Source: Parachlamydia sp. (GTDB lineage Bacteria > Chlamydiota > Chlamydiia > Chlamydiales > Parachlamydiaceae). Taken from it: a DNA stretch of 9,998 nucleotides. Position 1 is the stretch's first letter. Every line of letters starts with the position of its first letter. The notes under the pieces are model-generated. The model saw nothing but the letters and a program-made list of their open reading frames with translations. It was not told the DNA's origin and did not search any database. The translations under genes and the position numbers were made by a program. Where the stretch lies: NCBI GenBank assembly GCA_021298935.1, contig JAJTHR010000072.1:1-9998 (forward strand). The letters run 5' to 3'. Below, piece after piece: positions 1 to 5,451 of the stretch.

Positions 1-156
1 AATTCTAAAAAAAAACACCGTTTATTAAAAATTTTTTTTGATAATAATTCAAAAAAGTTTCAGATTGAGGTTAACAGAGAATTTTTTCAACAAGTGCCTG
101 CGGGCATTTGATGAAGAAATGAAGGTAGGGCCACCAGCTGTATCGATAGCCCTATC

Positions 157-165
157 TGCTATAAT
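157..165 (+). promoter_or_regulatory. Extended -10 promoter element of the Cys-repeat gene
   Basis: A perfect TATAAT lies at 160-165, preceded by TG at 157-158 with one base between, which is the extended -10 arrangement. No good -35 hexamer is seen 16-18 bp upstream, as expected when an extended -10 compensates. Transcription would begin near 172, giving a very short leader of about 16 nt with the Shine-Dalgarno close to the 5' end. This is a sigma70/sigma66-type element judged by eye. Confidence 0.6.
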
Positions 166-175
166 ACACCCCAAA

Positions 176-182
176 AAGGAGG
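176..182 (+). promoter_or_regulatory. Strong Shine-Dalgarno fixing the start at 188
   Basis: AAGGAGG ends 5 nt before the ATG at 188. The reading frame is open upstream to an ATG-like start at 38, but that extension is not protein-like, lies upstream of the promoter and would bury the signal peptide. The site at 176-182 therefore decides the start. Confidence 0.85.
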
Positions 183-187
183 AATAT

Positions 188-802
188 ATGAAAAAGGTTA
201 GCCTATTTTTTTCTCTCTTATTATGTTGTTTTGTAACATCTTCTGTTTTTGCAGAAAACTATGAAGGTTCTTACAATACAAGCGCCGATCAAGGTGCAAA
301 TTTTGTTGGCAACGATGATGGTCAATTTGCTGGACGTATGGATAATCAGTATTCAGGACGTATGGATAATCAATATGCTGGACAGTATGATGGACAGTAT
401 GATGGTCAATTAAGTGGTAGTGGAGAAGGTTGCTGCGCACAACAACCATGCTGCCCTCCAGAAAGAAAAATGAATGATTGCTACTGCCTCTATTGCAAAT
501 ATGAGCCTTGCTATTACAATAAATGGCATTGCAACTATTGCCCACAGTACAGTCAAAAGCGTTGCTGCCGCATGGTACCTCAGTACTATGAAAAATGCTA
601 CTGCAGATATGTTCCTCAGTACTACACTAAGACATGCTGCCGTCAGTGCCCACAGTACTACTCTGTAACACAGTGCCGCTACGTTCCTAAGTATACTTGC
701 GAACGTTGCTGCCGTTATGTTCCTAAGTACTACTACAAGCACACCTGCCAGCCTTCTTGCCCAGCACCTTGTGCTGCTCCACAAGCTTGCTGCCCTAACT
801 AA
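188..802 (+). CDS. Secreted cysteine/tyrosine-rich 12-residue-repeat protein
   Basis: A 204-residue protein of no family I can name with certainty. It begins with a clear Sec signal peptide (residues 1-22: Lys-Lys, hydrophobic core, likely cleavage after VFA). Residues 40-80 are a low-complexity Gly/Asp/Gln/Tyr segment with short repeats such as GRMDNQYS. From residue 82 on there are 26 cysteines. Residues 104-187 are seven consecutive 12-residue units with invariant Pro at position 4, Tyr at 6 and Cys at 12 (consensus RYVPQYYxKxCC). The tail is rich in Cys, Pro and Ala. The obvious inference is an exported structural protein of the envelope or surface, cross-linked by disulfides (and perhaps through tyrosines), in keeping with the disulfide-stabilised envelope of Chlamydiae. 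It is not OmcA or OmcB by length or layout. Cys-rich metal binding is an alternative. The gene stands alone with its own promoter and a 3' hairpin. Confidence 0.8.
   Translation: MKKVSLFFSLLLCCFVTSSVFAENYEGSYNTSADQGANFVGNDDGQFAGRMDNQYSGRMDNQYAGQYDGQYDGQLSGSGEGCCAQQPCCPPERKMNDCYCLYCKYEPCYYNKWHCNYCPQYSQKRCCRMVPQYYEKCYCRYVPQYYTKTCCRQCPQYYSVTQCRYVPKYTCERCCRYVPKYYYKHTCQPSCPAPCAAPQACCPN
332..403 (+). repeat. Short DNA repeats coding a Gly/Asp/Gln/Tyr segment
   Basis: A 17-bp sequence (GGACGTATGGATAATCA) occurs at 332-348 and again at 356-372, a 24-bp period. Just downstream a 12-bp unit (GGACAGTATGAT) is present twice head to tail at 380-391 and 392-403. All periods are multiples of three, so copy-number change by slippage would keep the reading frame. 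The repeats lie in the Cys-free N-terminal part of the mature protein. Confidence 0.85.
497..748 (+). repeat. Seven tandem 36-bp units coding 12-residue Cys/Tyr repeats
   Basis: The protein repeats starting at residues 104, 116, 128, 140, 152, 164 and 176 align without a gap. The core is x-Y-x-P-[QKC]-Y-x5-C, with Pro4, Tyr6 and Cys12 present in all seven. At DNA level the units have diverged (CCTCAGTACTA versus CCTAAGTACTA in different units), so the array is old or under selection for sequence rather than freshly amplified. Confidence 0.9.
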
Positions 803-825
803 TTGCTCAGGTAATTTTTTCGTCT

Positions 826-856
826 GCCAGGCATCGTTTTAAGATGCCTGGCCTTT
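826..856 (+). terminator. Hairpin terminator between convergent genes
   Basis: GCCAGGCATC (826-835) and GATGCCTGGC (843-852) form a perfect 10-bp stem with a 7-nt loop, 24 nt after the stop of the Cys-repeat gene. On the plus strand it is followed by CTTTGC, a weak U tract. On the minus strand the hairpin starts 7 nt after the stop of the convergent gene but has no U tract. It probably ends the plus transcript and may protect the 3' end of the minus one. Confidence 0.7.
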
Positions 857-859
857 GCA

Positions 860-2254
860 TTAACTATCTAATTCAAGAAACATGCCATCATAGAAATCTG
901 CCGGCTGAATTCTGCTGAGGGTTGCAAGTTCTGTAGAATTTAATTCGCCTAACTCTTCTAATCCGGTATCATCATCAGAGCCCATCTGCAGGGCTTCTCG
1001 TGAAGCATTGAGTGAAATTTCTCTAAAGCCTGTCTGCAAGTGCCTTTCCCTGTTGTTAAGGCCTCTTTCCCATTCCTGCAACATTTTTTTCTTTGCTGCC
1101 AGTAATGTGACTAAAGCTTTATGAGGCCTATCGATTGGCTTTAATGTTTCCAGATGTTGCAAATCGGCTGTCAACTGACTGAGCTGCTGCTGCGCAGTCA
1201 ATAGCTCCTGCTCGGCTGCTTCTTTGGAATCATGAGCCTTTAAAGCACATGATAATTTTAAAACCTCAGGCAGGAGTGTCAAACGCGATCTTCTTCTTGC
1301 TGCATTGATGTTTTCCCAATTCTCATCGGGAAAGATAGGGTAGGAGATGAGTTTATTGCCGATCTTTTTTTGCAATTTAATTAGGAAGCCCTCTTCGGCG
1401 GCTCTCTTTAATCCATTTTTTCGGGCGTCAATCTTTTCGAGGTTCCTTTCCGCATTGCTAACTGCCGTTTTAGCGCCCAAATGTTCCGCATTCCCTTGAA
1501 TTTCCAAATTCAATCGGTCAAATTCAGTAATATAATTATCTAAAGGGGTCAATGCGAGCTTCAATTCGGCAATATATTCGCGGACTTCTGCTACCTGAGC
1601 TTCGACTTCTGCTTTGGTGAGGTTTTTTATTCCCTTTTTTTTGTATTCAGCAGGCTTGAAGGAGAGAGGCGCAGGTTCATCTGGCAATAATTGGATGGAG
1701 GGTACAGGGTTGAAGCCTGGCAGAGGAGGCGGAGGCACGGACGAAAATGAAGGGGGTGCGGGAGAGAATCTATTTCTCGGCAATAGGGCTGGTGGCTGTG
1801 GCGGAGCAGGCGGAGGGGCTTGGCTCAAGGGCAGGGAGGCATTGATTGGAAAAGTGGGATGAGGCGCAGGGGTTGGCGGCACAACCTGAAGGGGGAGGGG
1901 AGAGACAAGCGGTGGAGCGGCTTGGTAAGACAGGGGAGGAGGAATGCGGTTAATTTCCCTTTGAATTCTTTCCTCTGCCTGGTTGATTTCACGGACAAAG
2001 GTTTCCAAATAAAACTTTTCGTTTTTTAGCTCAAGATAGCAACTATGACGGAAAAGAAACTTAAAAAAACCCGCTATTCCTGACGTACTCATTCTGATTT
2101 GCGTCATTCGCGTTTGCGCCAATTGTTTTGCGGCGATCAAGGGAGCTAAGCAGTTTGGAAGGGAGGGAAGTCCTTGCAAAAGGGGGCTTAGCGTATGTGT
2201 AAAATAATAAGGTGTTAGTATGGAAACAGTAGTCGAGTGATTATTAGGTATCAT
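860..2254 (-). CDS. Proline-rich coiled-coil protein, possible effector
   Basis: A 464-residue protein I do not recognise. Residues 1-60 are rich in Ser/Thr/Asn/Pro and carry no Sec signal. Residues 65-103 look helical. Residues 105-196 hold 35 prolines in 92 positions, including APPPAPPQPP (146-155) and VPPPPLPGF (173-181), which resemble profilin-, EVH1- or SH3-type ligands. Residues 208-295 and 340-405 are charged, helical and heptad-like (coiled coils), and the C-terminus is acidic (GSDDDTGLEELGEL, 425-438). Polyproline plus coiled coil without a Sec signal is a layout seen in type III-secreted proteins that touch the host cytoskeleton. That is inference, and a structural or scaffold protein is equally possible. 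The start at 2254 is preceded by an AAAAGAG-like site about 8 nt away and by a good promoter (2282-2310). The gene stands alone and is convergent with the Cys-repeat gene. Confidence 0.75.
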   Translation of the reverse strand: MIPNNHSTTVSILTPYYFTHTLSPLLQGLPSLPNCLAPLIAAKQLAQTRMTQIRMSTSGIAGFFKFLFRHSCYLELKNEKFYLETFVREINQAEERIQREINRIPPPLSYQAAPPLVSPLPLQVVPPTPAPHPTFPINASLPLSQAPPPAPPQPPALLPRNRFSPAPPSFSSVPPPPLPGFNPVPSIQLLPDEPAPLSFKPAEYKKKGIKNLTKAEVEAQVAEVREYIAELKLALTPLDNYITEFDRLNLEIQGNAEHLGAKTAVSNAERNLEKIDARKNGLKRAAEEGFLIKLQKKIGNKLISYPIFPDENWENINAARRRSRLTLLPEVLKLSCALKAHDSKEAAEQELLTAQQQLSQLTADLQHLETLKPIDRPHKALVTLLAAKKKMLQEWERGLNNRERHLQTGFREISLNASREALQMGSDDDTGLEELGELNSTELATLSRIQPADFYDGMFLELDS

Positions 2255-2281
2255 AATGTGCTCTTTTTTATTAAAGAATAA

Positions 2282-2310
2282 ATAATAAATTTTGTTATTA
2301 ATTAAGTCAA
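2282..2310 (-). promoter_or_regulatory. Promoter of the proline-rich coiled-coil gene
   Basis: Read on the minus strand, TTGACT (2310-2305) and TATTAT (2287-2282) are separated by exactly 17 bp, each one base off the sigma70 consensus. The predicted start near 2275 leaves a leader of about 20 nt. It is divergent from the promoter proposed for the barrel gene, and the two share a 135-bp AT-rich intergenic region. Confidence 0.6.
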
Positions 2311-2331
2311 GGCACCCTTCTTAAATAAAAA

Positions 2332-2359
2332 TTGACAGAAAAAAATTTTTGATAAAAAT
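2332..2359 (+). promoter_or_regulatory. Promoter of the outer-membrane barrel gene cluster
   Basis: A perfect TTGACA at 2332-2337 is followed after 16 bp by AAAAAT (2354-2359), four of six bases matching the -10 consensus. The spacer contains an A7T5 tract, which would be intrinsically bent. The expected start near 2366 gives a U-rich leader of about 24 nt. The -35 is convincing, the -10 less so. Confidence 0.45.
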
Positions 2360-2389
2360 AGGTTCTTTTTTTTAATAAGAAGCCATTTG

Positions 2390-3151
2390 ATGAAAAATTT
2401 TATATTAATAATTCTTTTTTTTGCATTTCACCCCCTTCAAAGCGAGCTTTGCCTGGAACAAATTTACGCGGGACCTGAATTATATGGTATCTGGCGAAAA
2501 AAAGAGGGGGGTGTGAAGCAAGAGGGCTTCGCATGCGGCCTGCGATGCGGATATGAAAGACAAGAACCTTGGAATATTTATGCAGGGGTCGAATTATTTT
2601 ATGGCCGCTCTCAATTAAAAGGAGAGTTTGGGGATTGTCATTTAAAATCCAATTATAGCGACTGGAATCTGGAAGAGAGGGTGGGATTTTCTTTTGCCGC
2701 CCCTTTTGCTTTTTTGCCTCAGCTGACTCCTTTTATTGGTTATGGCAGAATGTGGGAAAAAAATAATTACGTCAAACCTTCCCCCTCCCTTTTTCATTTT
2801 AAAAATGACTATACCTATATCCCTTTAGGCTTCCTTTCAAGCATTCAATGGAGTCCTTGCCTGACTATCGGCCTTAATATGAAGGCCCGTTTCATTTTGG
2901 ACGGCAAAAACTTTGTGTCCCATGATCCCCAATATGGCCGCAATGTTCAGTGTTATGATGAAAAAGTGCAGTATCGGATCGAATTGCCAATCTGTTACAG
3001 AGCAGAAGTCATGGAAGGGAAATTTAAGTTAGAAGCCATCCCTTTTTATGAATTCCGCCACTATGGCAAACGAGCCAATTTTCCTTTTGACTTTCTGGAA
3101 ACGAGATTTAGCTATGCAGGAGCGACCCTGCAATTGGACTACCTTTTTTAG
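2390..3151 (+). CDS. Outer-membrane beta-barrel protein, unknown function
   Basis: A 253-residue protein with a Sec signal peptide (MKNFILIILFFAFHPLQS, cleavage after residue 18). The rest shows alternating aromatic/hydrophobic stretches separated by polar loops, for example 62-72, 96-104, 112-120, 142-153, 157-168, 194-204 and 211-220. It ends in ATLQLDYLF, the C-terminal Phe signature recognised by the Bam machinery. The length suits an 8- to 10-stranded barrel. The mature part has seven cysteines (21, 49, 53, 83, 157, 188, 202), many for an outer-membrane barrel but compatible with an oxidised, disulfide-linked envelope. The start is set at the ATG at 2390, since the in-frame TTG immediately before it is less likely. 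Only a weak AAGAAG (2377-2382) precedes it. It is the first of four co-directional genes. Adhesin, porin and structural roles are all open. Confidence 0.75.
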   Translation: MKNFILIILFFAFHPLQSELCLEQIYAGPELYGIWRKKEGGVKQEGFACGLRCGYERQEPWNIYAGVELFYGRSQLKGEFGDCHLKSNYSDWNLEERVGFSFAAPFAFLPQLTPFIGYGRMWEKNNYVKPSPSLFHFKNDYTYIPLGFLSSIQWSPCLTIGLNMKARFILDGKNFVSHDPQYGRNVQCYDEKVQYRIELPICYRAEVMEGKFKLEAIPFYEFRHYGKRANFPFDFLETRFSYAGATLQLDYLF

Positions 3152-3163
3152 AACTTTACAGAA

Positions 3164-3195
3164 ATGATAAATTTTATCATACAAATTGACAATTT
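3164..3195. promoter_or_regulatory. Two adjacent palindromes upstream of the 236-residue gene
   Basis: ATGATAA-ATT-TTATCAT (3164-3180) is a 7-bp inverted repeat with a 3-nt loop, and AAATTG-A-CAATTT (3183-3195) is a perfect 6-bp inverted repeat around one base. Both lie in the 70-bp gap after the barrel gene, with the ATG at 3222. The pair could be an operator or AT-rich processing hairpins. The stems are too weak for a classic terminator and no U tract follows. Confidence 0.4.
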
Positions 3196-3221
3196 AAAAA
3201 AGTGCGAGAAAGGACTGACTC

Positions 3222-3932
3222 ATGACATTACAATACGTTATTCAATTATTAAGCATCGGTTGTTTAGCTTCGTCGTCTTTTGGGCATACCAAAACAATTG
3301 AATTATGGAATGCAGAAGGGGATCCTTTAGAAATTTTCATTGATCCCTCCAGAGGGTTTAATGAAGTCATTGACTCTATTGGAGATTATTATGGTTCAAT
3401 GGAGTGGATGGCAGAGAGGCACAACCAGCTTGATTTAACTTTAGTCGTTTCAAATAATAAGCTGACGGTACGTAAAAAAACGGTTGAAAGGGATTATTAT
3501 GCCACTTTGACGAAGCAGGAAAAAAAAGATATCCATGACATTGTCACCTCGCTTGCATCGGATTCGCTGATTAGCTTGGGGGCCAATAAATCCTCCTTAA
3601 AAAAGAAAGGAGAGCGGATCGAGCATTTGCACCCGTTAAAATTTTTAGAAGCCATCCTTACAGATGAAAAGCTAAAGGCCGGCATGCATGCCATTCGCGA
3701 TCGTGGTGCGTGGATTTGGGATGAATTTGTCGGGGGATTTATTAGGGGATTTAAAGAAGAAACTGAAAAGCAAAATATGAAAGTGGAGTATATTTTGGAT
3801 TTTTCTTCTAAAGTTGGTATTAATTCGGCACTTATTATGCCTTCCCTTCAAGCCGGAAAGTGGAAAGAAATGATCAATGTGTTAATTGATACGATTCCAA
3901 GAGCCAATGATCCTAATCGCTACAATATATAA
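3222..3932 (+). CDS. Exported or membrane-anchored protein of unknown function
   Basis: A 236-residue protein. Residues 1-21 form a hydrophobic stretch (MTLQYVIQLLSIGCLASSSFG) that reads as a signal peptide lacking the usual basic N-region. Cys14 after SIG is a poor lipobox, so lipidation is possible but not shown. Residues 25-86 suggest strand-helix-strand (TIELWNAEGDPLEIFID, then LDLTLVVSNNKLTVRKK). Residues 97-120 are helical. Residues 137-179 hold a distinctive block (HPLKFLEAIL, HAIRDRGAWIWDEFVGGF). The tail ends in IPRANDPNRYNI. The block at 137-179 looks to me like one found in lineage-specific hypothetical proteins of environmental chlamydiae, from memory and unverified. AAAGGA (3209-3214) gives good spacing to the ATG. 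It is followed after 9 bp by the polytopic membrane gene. Confidence 0.7.
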   Translation: MTLQYVIQLLSIGCLASSSFGHTKTIELWNAEGDPLEIFIDPSRGFNEVIDSIGDYYGSMEWMAERHNQLDLTLVVSNNKLTVRKKTVERDYYATLTKQEKKDIHDIVTSLASDSLISLGANKSSLKKKGERIEHLHPLKFLEAILTDEKLKAGMHAIRDRGAWIWDEFVGGFIRGFKEETEKQNMKVEYILDFSSKVGINSALIMPSLQAGKWKEMINVLIDTIPRANDPNRYNI

Positions 3933-3941
3933 GGCTATAAT

Positions 3942-5450
3942 ATGAATGTTCGAAGAGAGGACCTATTTAACGATCCTTTACTCAGTATATTATCTTACAC
4001 TGCAAGCGGCTTATCGGAAGATATTCAAGAAATAAAACCGGTCAACGAAACATGTTTGAAATTAAGCCCGGCACAACGAAAAGCCTGCCTGATTAGTGCC
4101 TGGATTTCAAACACAGCCCTCTTTTTAGGCTCATCGGCCTATATTGGCGTGGAAGCGCTGGGTGATCGAAACATTGAAGGACTCACATCTGCTGCCTTAT
4201 TAAATGGCTTATCAACAGCTGCTTTCATTCGCTTAGCTTTAAATAAAGAGGTGCGGAAAAAATTGAATAGCTGGGGGAATGCGTGTGCCTATCCTGTCAT
4301 TTTTGCAGGCAGCCAGGTCTATCTTAATCTGGCAGAGGGGCCTTGGGAAAAATTTTATGCAGTGCCATATATGCAGTTGCTTGGCAGCTTATTAAGCAAA
4401 GATGTGTTTGCTCTGCTTTCGCTTAAGCAAGCGGACATGCCCTTGCATGATTTCTTGCCCGAGTCAAAGGAGCCGCTCCCTACCCTCGGCTTTCATACAC
4501 GTGATCACTCTAAAAAAGCCCTTATATGGTTGGGGGCTGTCACAACAGCTGCCGTGGCTTTGTCTGCTTTCGCTCTTTTGTATAAAATAGATCCCAATGA
4601 ACCGATGCATGATGTGGTCAAGCTCGGACTTCCGCAAGATATTGCCGCCTTATTTGCAGGCAGCTGCCTGGGAGATATCTTAGCTCGCTTAATGGATAAT
4701 TTGAAAGAGCGTCTGGAAAAGGAAAACGGCTACGAATCCACTTTTTCTTTAAAGGCGTTAAGGGGAACAAAGGGTTTCTTTGAACTATTTACGATACTAA
4801 TCGTCGAAGGATTGCTTGCCATTGAAGCTCCTCCCAATACTCCTTCTTCCTGGTCAAAGCACCTTTGTGTAGGGGCTTTTCATGGAGCTTCACTACTAGT
4901 TGCCCGCAGACGCTTTGAAAACGGACCTGTAGAGATGGAGGAAGCAATACCAAGTCCGCAATTAAACAAGATGAAAGACAAGGTTTGTTCCATTGCGAAA
5001 AGATACATGCCTATTATAAGCATTTATGGCGCACTTGTCGGTTACATGGCTTGGGTTGCAACAACTAATACAATCAGGGCTGATGGAGCCATCATTATAT
5101 TTCTTACCACATGGGCCGTTTCTTTTATCATAACAGAATTTATCGCTGTCAAGCATCAGCCTAAAACAGATCACCGCATGATCAATGAAATTAGTTTCCG
5201 GACAATTTATGCCTCCGCTGCTCTTTGTATCTATTTTCAATTTTTATCAAGCAAGCTAAGCGTCGGAGATCGGCATCTCAATAGCGATTCACCCGTTTTG
5301 TATGGGCTCGATCTTCTAGTCTGGTTATGTTTGGCAGGGAATTTTGGCAACAGCCTGGCTGTCAATTTGAATGAAATGGAAACGCCGCCCATCACCCCTC
5401 CCTATGGGATGCAAATTCTTTACCAGCAACTGATCAAAAATTTTAGCTGA
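3942..5450 (+). CDS. Polytopic membrane protein, about 12 TM helices
   Basis: A 502-residue protein I cannot assign to a transporter family. Hydrophobic segments lie near residues 49-70, 83-100, 114-130, 140-160, 193-214, 231-250, 278-294, 307-321, 356-374, 381-403, 421-437 and 452-474, several of them weak. They fall into six pairs. The second member of most pairs carries small residues followed by a charged end (LLNGLSTAAFIRLALNKE, LFAGSCLGDILARLMDN, GAFHGASLLVARRRFEN, LAGNFGNSLAVNLNEM). This suggests an internally repeated helical-hairpin architecture. The N-terminal 45 residues are polar and there is no cleavable signal. No ATP-binding, transporter or protease motif is visible. The only Shine-Dalgarno candidate, AAGG (3931-3934), overlaps the stop of the preceding gene, which indicates translational coupling. 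One base separates its stop from the next start. Confidence 0.7.
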   Translation: MNVRREDLFNDPLLSILSYTASGLSEDIQEIKPVNETCLKLSPAQRKACLISAWISNTALFLGSSAYIGVEALGDRNIEGLTSAALLNGLSTAAFIRLALNKEVRKKLNSWGNACAYPVIFAGSQVYLNLAEGPWEKFYAVPYMQLLGSLLSKDVFALLSLKQADMPLHDFLPESKEPLPTLGFHTRDHSKKALIWLGAVTTAAVALSAFALLYKIDPNEPMHDVVKLGLPQDIAALFAGSCLGDILARLMDNLKERLEKENGYESTFSLKALRGTKGFFELFTILIVEGLLAIEAPPNTPSSWSKHLCVGAFHGASLLVARRRFENGPVEMEEAIPSPQLNKMKDKVCSIAKRYMPIISIYGALVGYMAWVATTNTIRADGAIIIFLTTWAVSFIITEFIAVKHQPKTDHRMINEISFRTIYASAALCIYFQFLSSKLSVGDRHLNSDSPVLYGLDLLVWLCLAGNFGNSLAVNLNEMETPPITPPYGMQILYQQLIKNFS

Positions 5451-5451
5451 T

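Noticed and set aside
92..109. Hairpin AAGTGCC-TGCG-GGCATTT as terminator of an upstream gene
   Set aside because: Short stem with a G-T pair and no U tract on either strand.
38..187. N-terminal extension of the Cys-repeat gene to an upstream start at 38
   Set aside because: The extension lies upstream of the promoter and the strong Shine-Dalgarno at 176-182 and would mask a textbook signal peptide starting at 188.
410..784. Minus-strand open frame across the repeat region
   Set aside because: It is a mirror of the Cys/Tyr codons on the plus strand (few stops arise from TGC/TAC repeats), and it has no ribosome site and no plausible protein.
1614..2029. Plus-strand Gly-rich frames opposite the proline-rich gene
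   Set aside because: Their Gly-rich composition is the complement of the CCN proline codons of the minus-strand gene, and no promoter or ribosome site fits.
3186..3191. TTGACA as -35 of a separate promoter for the 236-residue gene
   Set aside because: At 16-18 bp downstream there is only the Shine-Dalgarno region (GAAAGGA) and no -10-like hexamer. The element is better read as part of a palindrome.
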